From assembly GCF_017354985.1 (NCBI RefSeq), contig NZ_CP071501.1, positions 329,501-393,500 on the forward strand: a stretch of DNA of 64,000 nucleotides, in the 5' to 3' direction. The position numbers and the translations under genes were made by a program. Under the pieces are notes generated by a model. That model searched no databases. It worked only from the letters and a program-made list of their open reading frames with translations, and had not been told where the DNA came from. This stretch comes from Shewanella cyperi. GTDB taxonomy: Bacteria > Pseudomonadota > Gammaproteobacteria > Enterobacterales > Shewanellaceae. Below are positions 10,673 through 19,979 of the stretch, piece after piece; position 1 is the stretch's first letter; each line of letters begins with the position of its first letter.

Positions 10673-10696
10673 GTTGTCCTGATTTTGAGAGCCGGC

Positions 10697-11347
10697 TTAG
10701 CGGCTCTTTTGCAGGAACTCGGCGCGGGTGGCCGGATTGGACTTGAAGATCCCGCCCAGGGCCGTGGTGGTGGTGGAGCTGGTGGAGTCCATCACACCGC
10801 GGGCTTTAACGCAGTAATGCACGGCATCAATCTTGACCGCCACATCCTTGGTTTCCAGCAGGGTCTGCAGAGCCACCAGAATTTGCTGGGTCAGCCGCTC
10901 CTGCACCTGGGGACGTTGGGAAAAGAAGCGCACTATGCGGTTGATCTTAGACAGACCGATGATCTTTTTACGCGGTAAGTAGGCCACGGTAGCCATGCCG
11001 TCTATGGTCACCAAATGATGTTCGCAGGTACTGGTCAGGCTGATGTCCTGCACCCGCACCATTTCGTCCACGCCCATCTTGTTGTCTATGACGGTGATCT
11101 TGGGGAAATTTTGGTAATCGAGACCGGAAAAAATTTCGTCCACATACATCTTGGCGATACGGCGGGGAGTGTCGGCCAGGCTGTCATCACGCAGATCCAA
11201 AGACATCAGGCTCAAAATGGCCTTCATGTGCTCTTCGATCTTGCTCTTGCGCTCTTCGCTGCTGAGACCGCAGGGAACCATGGGGGTTTCCAAGCCGTGT
11301 TCCAGCAGTGCTGATTGAACCTGAATTGCTGCTTCGGTAATTGCCAT
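10697..11347 (-). CDS. folE: GTP cyclohydrolase I
   Basis: 216 residues, type IA enzyme turning GTP into dihydroneopterin triphosphate, the first step of folate synthesis. Zinc ligands and active site are visible in [12 protein letters not shown] (about residues 105-116) and the second zinc Cys in HYCVKARG (about 176-183); [23 protein letters not shown] is the family signature. An ATG at 11362 is in frame, but GGAGGAAAC sits directly before the ATG at 11347. In E. coli folE is not next to pyrE; here it lies between pyrE and slmA with its own terminator. Confidence 0.95.
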   Translation of the reverse strand: MAITEAAIQVQSALLEHGLETPMVPCGLSSEERKSKIEEHMKAILSLMSLDLRDDSLADTPRRIAKMYVDEIFSGLDYQNFPKITVIDNKMGVDEMVRVQDISLTSTCEHHLVTIDGMATVAYLPRKKIIGLSKINRIVRFFSQRPQVQERLTQQILVALQTLLETKDVAVKIDAVHYCVKARGVMDSTSSTTTTALGGIFKSNPATRAEFLQKSR

Positions 11348-11494
11348 TGTTTCCTCCACCACTTAACGGGACGCGGTCGGCCGCCGCCATCCTCCGCAGG
11401 CATTCGACCGGAACAGACAGTCGGCCGAAATGCGGAAGCGGGAGGATACTCTCATTTGCTGCAAATTCATACTAAATTCGCACGTCAGCCCATG

Positions 11495-11522
11495 AAAAGG
11501 CCGCCCCATGGGACGGCCTTTT
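11495..11522 (-). terminator. Terminator downstream of the S9 peptidase gene
   Basis: AAAAGGCCG and CGGCCTTTT pair around an inner CCC/GGG stem with one mismatch. It lies 19 bases beyond the peptidase stop on the minus strand and before the folE promoter region. Confidence 0.8.
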
Positions 11523-11540
11523 GGGATGTACGCTAAGCTA

Positions 11541-13487
11541 TTAGAGCTTGAGGTTGGCTTTAAGGAACAGCAAAAGTTCCGAGTAATACTTGGCCCTGTG
11601 GGTTTCATTGTAGAAACCGTGGCCTTCGTTATCCATCACCAGGGTCTGATACGGATAATTGCGGGCCTTCAACGCATCTTCCAGAGCTTCGAATTGCTCT
11701 ATTGGGGCTCGTTCATCTTTGCCACCGTGCACCAGCAGCAGCTTTGCCTTGAGCTTGTCAACGTTATGCACCGGAGACATGGCTTGCAAGGTGGCCTTGT
11801 CCTTGGGAAGAACGTCCTTCAAGTATGCTCGGCCGGACGCCCGTTGCTGTACGTCACCCTCTTCAAACATCATTTCCAGGTCGTAAATGCCGGCAAAGCT
11901 TACCGCGCACTTGAACAGATCCGGGGCCAGAATAGAGCTTTGCAGGGCACTGTAGCCGCCAAAGCTTCCTCCCACGATACAGATACGATTCTTATCTGCG
12001 GTGCCCTCTGCAATTAACTGTTGAGTGGCATCAATGATGTCATATTGAATGTCAGAACCCCATTTGCGGTAACCTGCTGATTCAAACGTTTCACCATATC
12101 CTCCCGAGCCTCGGAAATTGACTTGCAGAACCGCTATGCCATTGCTGGCCAGCAATTGGTTCTGTGGATCAAATGCCCAGTAATCCCTGGGACCGTGGGG
12201 ACCACCATGGGGGTTGACCACCAAGGGCAGGCTTTTCCCTTCCGATCCGGGTGGAATGGTCAGGTAAGCCTGAACTTGAGTGCCATCCCGGGCAATAACT
12301 TTAAAGGGTCTAACCTCGGCCATCTTCTCTGGATCCACGGCATTATTGACTGAGACCAGATAGCGCAGTTTGTTGGTCTTGCTGTTAAACAAGTAGTAAT
12401 CACCGGGATTACGATCATTAAAGGCGGCGATCACCATCAACTCACCTTTGTCATCTTCGCTGACAATTCGCACTTGGTGCCCGGGAAGTGCGGTAAGCAG
12501 ATTCTTCATCAACTTGGCCCGTTCATCTTCCGGGTTTACAAACGCATAGGTGGGATAACCATCAGCGAATTCAATGGCGTACAACTGCTTGGTTTGGCCA
12601 TTAATCCAGTATTTATCCGGATCGACTTTTGCGTCCTGAATGATCTTAGTTTTTTCGCCTTTCTTCAGATCTATTCTATATATTCCCTGCGTTTGACCTG
12701 ATTCAGTACCTGCGGCATAAATGACATCTCCGCTGTCAGCAAATGACAAAGGCCGAAAGTTTTTCAATTGCAAATCCAAGTTTTTGCTCTGGAGCCAATC
12801 CCCATCCTCCCGGTAGTAGACTTGGGTTTTATTATTGCGATCAATACCCGAGACGAAACGGACATCACCCTCATCATCTGGTAAAAACTCGGCGTAACTG
12901 ATTGGGGCTGTAGTAATTTTACGTCTGATGCCACGGTAGACATCCACTTTGTAGACATCGGCTGGTGTTTCTAAAAGCGGTCCGGAAGTGTTCCAGGAAA
13001 AGGCTTTGACCAACATGTTCTTTTTATCATTTTTTAATGGGTCAAGAATAAAAGCCGTGGCATTGATGGCCGTATTCTTCTTCAGGTGAGAGCCTGTTTG
13101 TTGTTGGCCATTGTTATAGCCAAATAAATAGGTGGCCTTGCTGCCATCTGCATTGACCGCAAAAAGTTCGCCGTAATACTGAGGCACATCGCTCCATCCT
13201 TTAAGGTACTCTTTTGCCAAAACGATGCGCTCACCATTGACCCATTCGTAGTCGCCGACTTGTGCATTTCCAGGGAAAAATACGGCATGTTTAAAATTAA
13301 GTGTCTCCGTGTCTAAAATCACCAGCTTAGCTTTGCCTTCATTGATCATGATAGCGCTCAAGTAGGTGCCGTCTGGTGATAATTTAACATTAGAATATTG
13401 GCTGGGACGGGCAAAAGTCTCTTCCTGTGTCATTGCATATGATGCCGTACTGAGGCCCAGCAATAAGGCGCAGATAAGTCTGTGCAT
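11541..13487 (-). CDS. Secreted prolyl oligopeptidase family S9 peptidase
   Basis: 648 residues. A signal peptide is visible (MHRLICALLLGLSTASYA). The N-terminal ~370 residues have beta-propeller character (repeated SPDG-, FADSGDVIY-like strands). The C-terminal alpha/beta hydrolase carries GGSFGGYS with nucleophile Ser508, Asp in GGKDERAP (about 594), and His in NEGHGFY (about 626). HGGPHGPRDYW and NFRGSGGYG are typical of acyl-aminoacyl/dipeptidyl peptidases of this family. It should cleave short peptides in the periplasm. It is monocistronic, placed between slmA and folE. Confidence 0.9.
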   Translation of the reverse strand: MHRLICALLLGLSTASYAMTQEETFARPSQYSNVKLSPDGTYLSAIMINEGKAKLVILDTETLNFKHAVFFPGNAQVGDYEWVNGERIVLAKEYLKGWSDVPQYYGELFAVNADGSKATYLFGYNNGQQQTGSHLKKNTAINATAFILDPLKNDKKNMLVKAFSWNTSGPLLETPADVYKVDVYRGIRRKITTAPISYAEFLPDDEGDVRFVSGIDRNNKTQVYYREDGDWLQSKNLDLQLKNFRPLSFADSGDVIYAAGTESGQTQGIYRIDLKKGEKTKIIQDAKVDPDKYWINGQTKQLYAIEFADGYPTYAFVNPEDERAKLMKNLLTALPGHQVRIVSEDDKGELMVIAAFNDRNPGDYYLFNSKTNKLRYLVSVNNAVDPEKMAEVRPFKVIARDGTQVQAYLTIPPGSEGKSLPLVVNPHGGPHGPRDYWAFDPQNQLLASNGIAVLQVNFRGSGGYGETFESAGYRKWGSDIQYDIIDATQQLIAEGTADKNRICIVGGSFGGYSALQSSILAPDLFKCAVSFAGIYDLEMMFEEGDVQQRASGRAYLKDVLPKDKATLQAMSPVHNVDKLKAKLLLVHGGKDERAPIEQFEALEDALKARNYPYQTLVMDNEGHGFYNETHRAKYYSELLLFLKANLKL

Positions 13488-13560
13488 TGGTATGTGACGT
13501 CCTTGTATGATGTGTTAGATTTTCGAGGCGAGTGTAATACAAAGGTTTGGTGTGGAAAAG

Positions 13561-13587
13561 AAAAAGGATGGCGATGCCATCCTTTTT
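13561..13587 (-). terminator. Terminator downstream of slmA
   Basis: AAAAAGGATGGC and GCCATCCTTTTT form a 12-bp perfect stem with a GAT loop, nine bases past the slmA stop. Confidence 0.9.
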
Positions 13588-13596
13588 ATGAGTGAG

Positions 13597-14190
13597 TTAA
13601 CTCTGTAGCAACTGTTGCTGAATAAAGGTCCACTGCTCATCAAAATGGGTGGTGGGCTTTATTTTAAACTCGCTGCGGATGTATTGGGCGATGCGGCCTT
13701 CGGCAAAGGCCAGTAATAAGTTGGCCAGAATGCCTTCGTCCAGATTGAAGCCCTTGCCTTCGCGCAGGGTCTTTTCCCGCAGTATTTGCTTGAGCTGGGT
13801 TTCTATTTTGGCGAACAGGGTGCCGATGCGATCCCGCAGGCGTTCATTTTCGCCCAGCAGGGCGTCGCCGCTGAGCACTCGGGAGATGCCGGGATTGCGC
13901 TCGGCAAACAACAACAGCAGTTGCAGCACCAACTGGCAACGGCGCATGGTGTCTTTTTCGTCGTCCATGATGAGGTTAATGCGCGACAGCAGCGACTCTT
14001 CAATAAACTCGATAAGACCTTCGAACATGCGGGCCTTGCTGGGGAAGTGGCGGTAAAGGGCCGCTTCCGATACGCCCACCTCGGCGGCCAGCTTGGCCGT
14101 GGTTATGCGTTGTCCCGGGCTGGTTTCCAGCATCTGCGCCAGGCACTGGAGAATATGATCCCGGCGATTGATTTTTTCTTTGATGGCCAT
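13597..14190 (-). CDS. slmA: Nucleoid occlusion factor SlmA (TetR family)
   Basis: 197 residues versus 198 in E. coli. SlmA binds chromosomal sites and inhibits FtsZ assembly over the nucleoid. The N-terminal helix-turn-helix reads [32 protein letters not shown] (about residues 29-60). The C-terminal [29 protein letters not shown] is family-typical. A longer frame opens at 14373 inside dut, but the start at 14190 matches the family. It follows dut by 34 bases on the same strand, in the order coaBC-dut-slmA also found in E. coli. Its target FtsZ is encoded about 36 kb away in this window. Confidence 0.95.
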   Translation of the reverse strand: MAIKEKINRRDHILQCLAQMLETSPGQRITTAKLAAEVGVSEAALYRHFPSKARMFEGLIEFIEESLLSRINLIMDDEKDTMRRCQLVLQLLLLFAERNPGISRVLSGDALLGENERLRDRIGTLFAKIETQLKQILREKTLREGKGFNLDEGILANLLLAFAEGRIAQYIRSEFKIKPTTHFDEQWTFIQQQLLQS

Positions 14191-14224
14191 TACGGCGTCC
14201 TTCACTCTACTGCTACTACAGACA

Positions 14225-14683
14225 TCAGCGGGTGCCGGAATGGCCAAAACCACCTTCGCCCCGTGAAGAGGTGTCAAATTCATCCACCAGTTTGAATTGC
14301 GCCTGAACAACAGGCACAAACACCAGTTGCGCCAGACGATCGCCGATTTCCAGAGTGTAGGGTTCGCTGCCACGGTTCCAGCAGGACACCATCAGGGGCC
14401 CCTGATAATCCGAGTCGATAAGCCCCACCAGATTACCGAGCACTATGCCGTGTTTATGACCCATACCCGAGCGCGGCAGAATGACAGCCGCCAAACCCGG
14501 ATCGGCCACATGAATGGCGATACCTGTTGGAATAAGGACGGTTTCACCGGGCGCTATGGTTAAACGGGTGTCCAGCATGGCGCGCAGGTCCATGCCAGCA
14601 CTGCCCGGAGTGGCATAGGCCGGCAGCGGAAATTCCGAGCCGATGCGTGAGTCGAGGATTTTCAGTTCTATCGGTGTTTTCAT
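14225..14683 (-). CDS. dut: dUTP diphosphatase
   Basis: 152 residues, trimeric dUTPase converting dUTP to dUMP and keeping uracil out of DNA. The five family motifs are visible: [36 protein letters not shown], and the C-terminal [10 protein letters not shown] arm. The start overlaps the coaBC stop by four bases, so translation is probably coupled. Confidence 0.97.
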   Translation of the reverse strand: MKTPIELKILDSRIGSEFPLPAYATPGSAGMDLRAMLDTRLTIAPGETVLIPTGIAIHVADPGLAAVILPRSGMGHKHGIVLGNLVGLIDSDYQGPLMVSCWNRGSEPYTLEIGDRLAQLVFVPVVQAQFKLVDEFDTSSRGEGGFGHSGTR

Positions 14684-15876
14684 GGATTATTTTTATGTTT
14701 CACTATCAGGGAAAGCAATTGATTGGCCAGTGACAGCTTATCGGTTGCCGGCAAGTCTTCGGCGCCCGATTGCCAGAAAACCCTAAGGGCATTTTGATCG
14801 GCATTGAAACCGAGCCCGGGGATGGACACATCATTGGCGGCAATCATATCGAGGTTTTTGCGCTGGAGTTTATCTCTGGCGTAGGTTTCCACCTCGTGGG
14901 TTTCGGCGGCAAAGCCCACGGTAAAGGGCTTGGGATTGCGGGCCGCGACCGTGGCTAAGATATCAGGATTGCGTACCAGTGCAAGGGACATGGTCTCGCT
15001 GGACTTTTTAATCTTGCCCTCTGCCACTTCGGCAATGCGATAGTCGGCTACTGCGGCGCAGCCGATGAATATGTCCTGGCCATTGATGTCCGCCAATACG
15101 GCATCGAGCATCTGCTGGGCCGATTCGACGTTTATCCGCTTCACGCCCGCAGGGGTTGCCAGGTTTACGGGACCGCTCACCAGGGTCACCTCGGCGCCCA
15201 TGGCGCTGGCTGCCTGCGCCAGGGCATAACCCATCTTGCCCGAGCTGTGGTTGGAGATATAACGCACAGGATCTATGGCCTCACGGGTGGGCCCGGCGGT
15301 GATCATCAATTTGGACCCGGCAAGCAGCTTGGGGGCAAAAAACTGCTCGGCACGCTCGGCGATGTCCAGAGGCTCCAGCATTCGGCCAGGGCCGACTTCG
15401 CCGCAGGCCTGACTGCCGCTGCCCGGCCCCCATATTGTCATGCCGCGGTTAGCGAGTGTCGCCAGATTGTCCTGGGTGGCCGCATTGGCGTACATCTGTT
15501 GGTTCATGGCCGGGCACAGCACCACGGGGGCCGAGGTCGCCAGAGCGGCCGTGGTGATCAGTTCATCGGCCATGCCTGCGCGCAGACGGGCAATAAGGTT
15601 GGCGGTGGCCGGAGCAATCAGCAGCATGTCGGCCCAGCGTGCCAGCTCTATGTGGCCCATGGCGGCCTCGGCGGCGGGATCCAGCAGATCCATGGCCACG
15701 GGAAAACCGCTGAGTGCCTGCAATGTCAGTGGGGTGATAAATTCACAGGCACTGCGGCTCATCACCACCTTCACTTCGGCGCCCCGCTCTTTGAGGCGCC
15801 TGACCAGATCGGCACTCTTGTAGGCTGCTATGCCTCCGCCGATACCCAGCAAAATTTTGCGATTTGTCAGGCTCAC
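14680..15876 (-). CDS. coaBC: Bifunctional phosphopantothenoylcysteine decarboxylase/synthetase
   Basis: 398 residues. The N-terminal flavoprotein half (CoaC) begins [21 protein letters not shown] and includes the PAMNQQMY substrate clamp. The C-terminal CoaB half begins near residue 190 ([30 protein letters not shown]), the nucleotide-binding motif. Together they make 4'-phosphopantetheine from phosphopantothenate and cysteine for coenzyme A. An ATG at 15918 gives 14 extra, non-typical residues; the GTG at 15876 directly before [10 protein letters not shown] fits the family better. It is divergent from radC. Confidence 0.94.
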   Translation of the reverse strand: MSLTNRKILLGIGGGIAAYKSADLVRRLKERGAEVKVVMSRSACEFITPLTLQALSGFPVAMDLLDPAAEAAMGHIELARWADMLLIAPATANLIARLRAGMADELITTAALATSAPVVLCPAMNQQMYANAATQDNLATLANRGMTIWGPGSGSQACGEVGPGRMLEPLDIAERAEQFFAPKLLAGSKLMITAGPTREAIDPVRYISNHSSGKMGYALAQAASAMGAEVTLVSGPVNLATPAGVKRINVESAQQMLDAVLADINGQDIFIGCAAVADYRIAEVAEGKIKKSSETMSLALVRNPDILATVAARNPKPFTVGFAAETHEVETYARDKLQRKNLDMIAANDVSIPGLGFNADQNALRVFWQSGAEDLPATDKLSLANQLLSLIVKHKNNP

Positions 15877-15977
15877 AGATCCATTCCGGCTAAAATTAAC
15901 AAGCGTCAACGATACCATAAAGCCTTGGCCTGTAGTGAGCGCCGAAGGGAATATTGATGGCCACAGGGAGTGTGACT

Positions 15978-16655
15978 ATGGGCATGAAAGACTGGCCCCG
16001 GGGCGAAGGCCCGCGGGAAAAACTGTTGGAGCGGGGCGCATCTGTACTGTCCGATGCCGAATTGCTGGCGGTATTGTTGCGTAATGGCCTGCAGGGACAC
16101 AGTGCCCTGGATTTGGCCAGGCAGCTGATCATCGAATTCGGTGGACTGCGGGGGTTAATGTCGGCATCCAAAGCACATGTGTGTCGACTCCCGGGGCTGG
16201 GACCGGTAAAATACGCCCAGTTGCAGGCAGCGGCCGAGCTGTCGCGACGTTTGGCTGCCGAGTCCCTGTTGCGTGGGCAGGTGCTGACCAGCCCGGACCT
16301 GACCCGTCACTATTTGCTGAGTCAGTTGACGGACAGGGGATATGAGGTGTTTGCCCTGTTGCTGCTGGATAGCCAGCACAGGCTGATCCAATTTGTGGAG
16401 CTTTTTCGCGGCACCATAGATGCAGCATCTGTGTATCCAAGGGAAGTAGTGGCCTTGGTGCTGGAGAAAAAAGCGGCAGCCGTGATCCTTTGTCATAATC
16501 ATCCTTCCGGGGTGGCTGAGCCCAGTCAGGCCGACAGACGGATCACCGAAAGATTGAAAAATGCCTTGGCAACCATAGACGTGCCTGTGTTGGACCATAT
16601 GGTTGTTGGCGATCGGGAGATAGTCTCCTTTGCCGAGCGCGGGTGGATAAGTTGA
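15978..16655 (+). CDS. radC: RadC family JAB/MPN-domain protein
   Basis: 225 residues. The N-terminal helix-hairpin-helix-like part ([32 protein letters not shown]) is followed by a JAMM metalloprotease-like domain with [18 protein letters not shown] supplying the His-x-His...Asp ligands. Its cellular role is unsettled; early links to DNA repair in E. coli were withdrawn. TTG/ATG codons at 15954/15957 are in frame. I chose the ATG at 15978 because GGGAG lies seven bases upstream and MGMKDWP fits close homologues. Confidence 0.88.
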   Translation: MGMKDWPRGEGPREKLLERGASVLSDAELLAVLLRNGLQGHSALDLARQLIIEFGGLRGLMSASKAHVCRLPGLGPVKYAQLQAAAELSRRLAAESLLRGQVLTSPDLTRHYLLSQLTDRGYEVFALLLLDSQHRLIQFVELFRGTIDAASVYPREVVALVLEKKAAAVILCHNHPSGVAEPSQADRRITERLKNALATIDVPVLDHMVVGDREIVSFAERGWIS

Positions 16656-16663
16656 TCTATTGC

Positions 16664-16692
16664 TTGATCTCACCCTGCCATTCGTGTATAAA
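16664..16692 (+). promoter_or_regulatory. Probable rpmB-rpmG promoter
   Basis: TTGATC at 16664-16669 and TATAAA at 16687-16692 are 17 bases apart, followed by a GC-rich discriminator (GCGCCC) typical of growth-rate-controlled promoters. It lies just after the radC stop. Confidence 0.65.
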
Positions 16693-16705
16693 ATGCGCCC
16701 TCTTT

Positions 16706-16734
16706 GTGCCTCGGGCGACGGCCATACGAGGTAC
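16706..16734 (+). promoter_or_regulatory. Hairpin in the rpmB 5' leader
   Basis: GTGCCTCG (16706-16713) pairs with CGAGGTAC (16727-16734) with one G-U pair and a 13-base loop. It falls within the roughly 80-base leader between the predicted promoter and rpmB. A role in ribosomal-protein autoregulation is possible but untested. Confidence 0.4.
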
Positions 16735-16777
16735 ATTAATGCTCGAGCGTTAAAATTGTTTTTTGGAGAAGATTGAC

Positions 16778-17014
16778 ATGTCAAGAGTATGCCAAGTTAC
16801 TGGCAAGCGACCAATGGTTGGTAACAACCGTTCGCACGCAAAGAACGCGACTCGTCGTCGTTTTTTACCTAACCTGCAAAACCATCGTTTCTGGTTAGAA
16901 GGCGAAAAGCGTTTCGTACAACTGCGCGTTTCCACCAAGGGTATGCGCATCATCGACAAGAAAGGCATTGAAGTCGTTATCGCTGAACTTCGTGCCCGTG
17001 GCGAGAAGGTGTAA
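16778..17014 (+). CDS. rpmB: 50S ribosomal protein L28
   Basis: 78 residues. The N-terminus [32 protein letters not shown] is diagnostic for bacterial L28. GGAG at 16764-16767 precedes the ATG at 16778; an in-frame ATG at 16763 would overlap that site and is not the start. Adjacent rpmG is probably cotranscribed. Confidence 0.97.
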   Translation: MSRVCQVTGKRPMVGNNRSHAKNATRRRFLPNLQNHRFWLEGEKRFVQLRVSTKGMRIIDKKGIEVVIAELRARGEKV

Positions 17015-17020
17015 TAGAAA

Positions 17021-17194
17021 ATGGCTAAAGCTAAAGGTAACCGTGAGAAGATCAAGCTGGTTTCCAGCGCTAAAACTGGTCACTTCTACACTACCGACAA
17101 GAACAAGCGTAACATGCCAGAAAAGATGGAGATCAAGAAGTTTGATCCTGTGATCCGTCAGCATGTTATCTACAAAGAAGCCAAGATCAAGTAA
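17021..17194 (+). CDS. rpmG: 50S ribosomal protein L33
   Basis: 57 residues beginning [18 protein letters not shown] and ending [12 protein letters not shown]. It lacks the Cys pairs of zinc-binding L33 variants, as in the zinc-independent E. coli type. It starts six bases after the rpmB stop, so the two form the usual rpmBG pair. Confidence 0.97.
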   Translation: MAKAKGNREKIKLVSSAKTGHFYTTDKNKRNMPEKMEIKKFDPVIRQHVIYKEAKIK

Positions 17195-17215
17195 GACTAC
17201 TTGAACCGGTTTCCC

Positions 17216-17247
17216 AAAAAGCCCCTGCATTGCAGGGGCTTTTTTTT
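17216..17247 (+). terminator. Terminator after rpmG
   Basis: AAAAAGCCCCTGCA pairs with TGCAGGGGCTTTTT, followed by further T residues. Confidence 0.93.
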
Positions 17248-17361
17248 GGACTATACTTAGGCCGCAATGTTTAATTTTATATTCATGTAGTTAAGGCTCG
17301 AAGCAGTGTAAATTGTGTGATGACGGCGACGGGTCTTTAGCTATTGCGCCTTTGCTCTCAA

Positions 17362-17400
17362 ATTGAGAATAAATGCTTTCAATGTGAATTTAAATGCAAT
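17362..17400 (+). promoter_or_regulatory. Tandem ArgR boxes overlapping the argA promoter
   Basis: TGTGAATTTAAATGCAAT at 17383-17400 matches the ARG box consensus TNTGAATWWWWATTCANW at all but one position. A weaker 18-base box (about 13 matches) lies at 17362-17379, exactly three bases upstream, which is the normal spacing of paired boxes. A possible promoter (TTTCAA 17377, TAAAAT 17400, spacer 17) has the strong box in its spacer, so arginine-dependent repression of argA is likely. Confidence 0.75.
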
Positions 17401-17416
17401 AAAATTGCGCGTTCAT

Positions 17417-17446
17417 TCAGTGCTGTGATGCTCAGTGCTGTGATGC
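17417..17446 (+). repeat. Perfect 15-bp tandem duplication in the argA leader
   Basis: TCAGTGCTGTGATGC occurs twice head to tail with no gap, between the predicted transcription start and the argA start codon. No function is evident. Confidence 0.9.
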
Positions 17447-17495
17447 TGGAAAAACAGCCGTGTCAGCCCACGTTTTTGCGAGGTAACTAAAGTCA

Positions 17496-18818
17496 GTGCG
17501 TACCACCGAATTGGTTGATGGATTTCGTCACTCCGCCCCCTATGTCAATGCACACAGAGGCAAGACCTTTGTGGTCATGCTGGGTGGTGAAGCCCTGGCC
17601 CAGCAACAGTTTCGCGCCATTATCAACGATGTGGCCCTGTTGCACAGTCTGGGGATCAAGGTTGTGCTGGTGTATGGTGCCAGGCCTCAGATAGACGGCG
17701 CCCTGGAACAGCATGGTATCGCGCCGGCTTATCACAATGGCGTGCGGATCACCGACGAAGACACCTTAAGGGTGATCAAGCAGGTAGCCGGGGTGTTGCA
17801 ATTCGACATCACCGCCCGCCTGTCCATGAGCCTGTCCAATACCCCGATGCAAGGCGCCCAGCTCAATGTGGTCAGCGGCAACTTTGTGATTGCCCAGCCG
17901 CTTGGAGTGGAAGATGGCGTCGATTTTTGCCTGTCGGGCAAGGTCCGCAGAATTGACACCCAGGGATTAAGGCGCCAGCTGGATAATAACGGCATAGTGC
18001 TCATGGGCCCCATTGCGGCCTCTGTGACCGGTGAAAGCTTTAACCTGACGGCCGAAGAAATTGCCACTCAGGTGGCGGTCAAGCTCAAGGCCGACAAGAT
18101 GATTGGCTTCAGCGCCCAAAACGGTATTCTCGACCGCGACGGCGATGTGATTGCCGAGCTGATGCCCACCGAAGCCCAGAAGATTTTGACCAAGCTGCAG
18201 GAGCAGGGCACCGCCTGTGTTGGCACCATGGCGTTTCTCAAGGCCAGTATCGATGCCTGTCGCATGGGCGTGCCCCGTTGCCATCTGGTAAGTTATCTCG
18301 AAGACGGCGCCCTGTTGCAGGAACTGTTCTCCCGTGACGGTATCGGTACCCAAATAGTGACCGAAAGCGCCGAACGGCTGCGGCGGGCATCCATTGCCGA
18401 TATAGGTGGCATTCTCAACCTCATCCGCCCCATGGAAGAGCAAGGGATCTTGGTGCGCCGCTCCCGTGAGCAGCTGGAAATCGAGATTGAGCAATTTATG
18501 GTGATCGAGCGTGATGGCCTGGTGATCGGCTGTGCCGCCTTGTATCCCTTTGAAGAGGACAACGCCGGCGAGTTTGCCTGTCTGGTGGTGCATCCCGATT
18601 ATCGCGATGCCGACCGGGGCAGCCTGCTGCTGAAGAACATCATAGGTCAGGCGAGGGTGCGTGGGTATTCCAGATTGTTTGCCCTGACGACCCGCAGCAT
18701 TCACTGGTTTTTGGAGCACGGCTTTAATCTGGTGGAGGTCGACGCCCTGCCGACCAAGAAGAAGCAACTGTACAACTACCAACGCCGCTCCAAGATCCTG
18801 GCGCTGGATCTGCAGTAA
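17496..18818 (+). CDS. argA: N-acetylglutamate synthase
   Basis: 440 residues (443 in E. coli). It acetylates glutamate with acetyl-CoA, committing it to arginine synthesis. The N-terminal amino-acid-kinase-like domain ([26 protein letters not shown]) binds feedback arginine. The C-terminal GNAT domain starts near residue 295 and includes [21 protein letters not shown]. The start is GTG with GAGGT upstream. ArgR boxes lie about 100 bases upstream. Confidence 0.95.
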   Translation: MRTTELVDGFRHSAPYVNAHRGKTFVVMLGGEALAQQQFRAIINDVALLHSLGIKVVLVYGARPQIDGALEQHGIAPAYHNGVRITDEDTLRVIKQVAGVLQFDITARLSMSLSNTPMQGAQLNVVSGNFVIAQPLGVEDGVDFCLSGKVRRIDTQGLRRQLDNNGIVLMGPIAASVTGESFNLTAEEIATQVAVKLKADKMIGFSAQNGILDRDGDVIAELMPTEAQKILTKLQEQGTACVGTMAFLKASIDACRMGVPRCHLVSYLEDGALLQELFSRDGIGTQIVTESAERLRRASIADIGGILNLIRPMEEQGILVRRSREQLEIEIEQFMVIERDGLVIGCAALYPFEEDNAGEFACLVVHPDYRDADRGSLLLKNIIGQARVRGYSRLFALTTRSIHWFLEHGFNLVEVDALPTKKKQLYNYQRRSKILALDLQ

Positions 18819-18850
18819 ACACTGTATCTGCAGTAACCTCTCTACATCCC

Positions 18851-18886
18851 ATAACAAACAACCCGCCAAGGCGGGTTGTTTGTTAT
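18851..18886. terminator. Bidirectional terminator between argA and rarD
   Basis: Seventeen-base-pair perfect stem (ATAACAAACAACCCGCC and its complement) with an AA loop, between convergent genes. Confidence 0.9.
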
Positions 18887-18906
18887 TTCAATCCTGCGAC
18901 GGGCTT

Positions 18907-19788
18907 TTAGTTTCTGCGCCGCCTGAACATGTCCAGGGTGAAAATCGCCAATGCGCTCCAGATAAAACCGAAGGTAACGCCTTTTTCTATATCAAAAGGT
19001 TCGTTGAACAGGCTGACCGCCAATATAAACATGATGCTGGGGCCTATGTATTGGAAGAAGCCCAGCATGGACAAGGGGATACGTACAGCTGCGCCGGCGA
19101 AACACAGCAGGGGCGCCGTGGTGACCACACCCGCAGCCATCAGCAGCAGGTTCAGCGTCCAGGTATTGGTCAACATGCTGGCACTGCTCGTGGTAAGCAT
19201 TAGGTAGATCAGTGCCACTGGCATCAGAATAGCGGTTTCTACCAATAGCCCCGTCTTGGCATCCACATTGGCTTTCTTGCGCAGCAGGCCATAAAGACCA
19301 AAGGAGCCCGCCAGGGCCAGGGATATCACAGGCACAGAGCCAAAGGAAATCACCTGGATCATCACCCCTATGGTTGCCAAGCCCACCGCCAGCCACTGCA
19401 ATCTGCGCAGGCGCTCGCCCAAAAATAGCATACCGAGCAAGACGTTAAACAGGGGATTGATGTAATAGCCGAGACTGGCATCCAGCATATGGTCATTGTT
19501 AACCGCCCAGATAAACAACAACCAGTTGCCGGCAATCAAGGTCGAGGTTAACAGCAGCACGGCTAGGCGTTTTGGTTGACGCAGCAGCTGATGCAGGCGC
19601 TCGAAACCACCGATGAACACCATCAGCAGCGCGGTGAAGAAAAAGGACCAGATGATCCTGTGCAGCAGAATTTCGGTGGCGGGAACGGCTGCTATCAGTT
19701 TGAAATACAAGGGCGCGAAGCCCCACATGGTGTAAGCGCCAATGGCCAGAAATATGCCCTTGCGGTGCTCGCTTTCGGCTGTGTGCAT
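18907..19788 (-). CDS. rarD: RarD family EamA/DMT transporter
   Basis: 293 residues, about ten transmembrane helices in two EamA halves. The segments AAVPATEILLHRIIWSFFF, GNWLLFIWAVNNDHMLDASLGYYINPL and LGFFQYIGPSIMFILAV match E. coli RarD, a chloramphenicol-associated permease whose natural substrate is unknown. A frame opens at 19851, but the start at 19788 has AGGA nine bases upstream and gives a normal N-terminus. It is divergent from recQ. Confidence 0.92.
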   Translation of the reverse strand: MHTAESEHRKGIFLAIGAYTMWGFAPLYFKLIAAVPATEILLHRIIWSFFFTALLMVFIGGFERLHQLLRQPKRLAVLLLTSTLIAGNWLLFIWAVNNDHMLDASLGYYINPLFNVLLGMLFLGERLRRLQWLAVGLATIGVMIQVISFGSVPVISLALAGSFGLYGLLRKKANVDAKTGLLVETAILMPVALIYLMLTTSSASMLTNTWTLNLLLMAAGVVTTAPLLCFAGAAVRIPLSMLGFFQYIGPSIMFILAVSLFNEPFDIEKGVTFGFIWSALAIFTLDMFRRRRN

Positions 19789-19979
19789 CTGCGAAAGTCC
19801 TGAAATCTTTGGGAGGAAGGGCATTGTAAGTGGGTCATTGGCCAGCCACAAGCCCGCTGCCCGGTTTTAGCGAACGACAACCGGGTCCCGGGCAAGCTTC
19901 AAACATAGACCGAATTTGGGCAAGACAGGGGCTGTCAGGTACTTTAGAATTGGGCTCCTTTTGATATTTAAGCTGTCCC

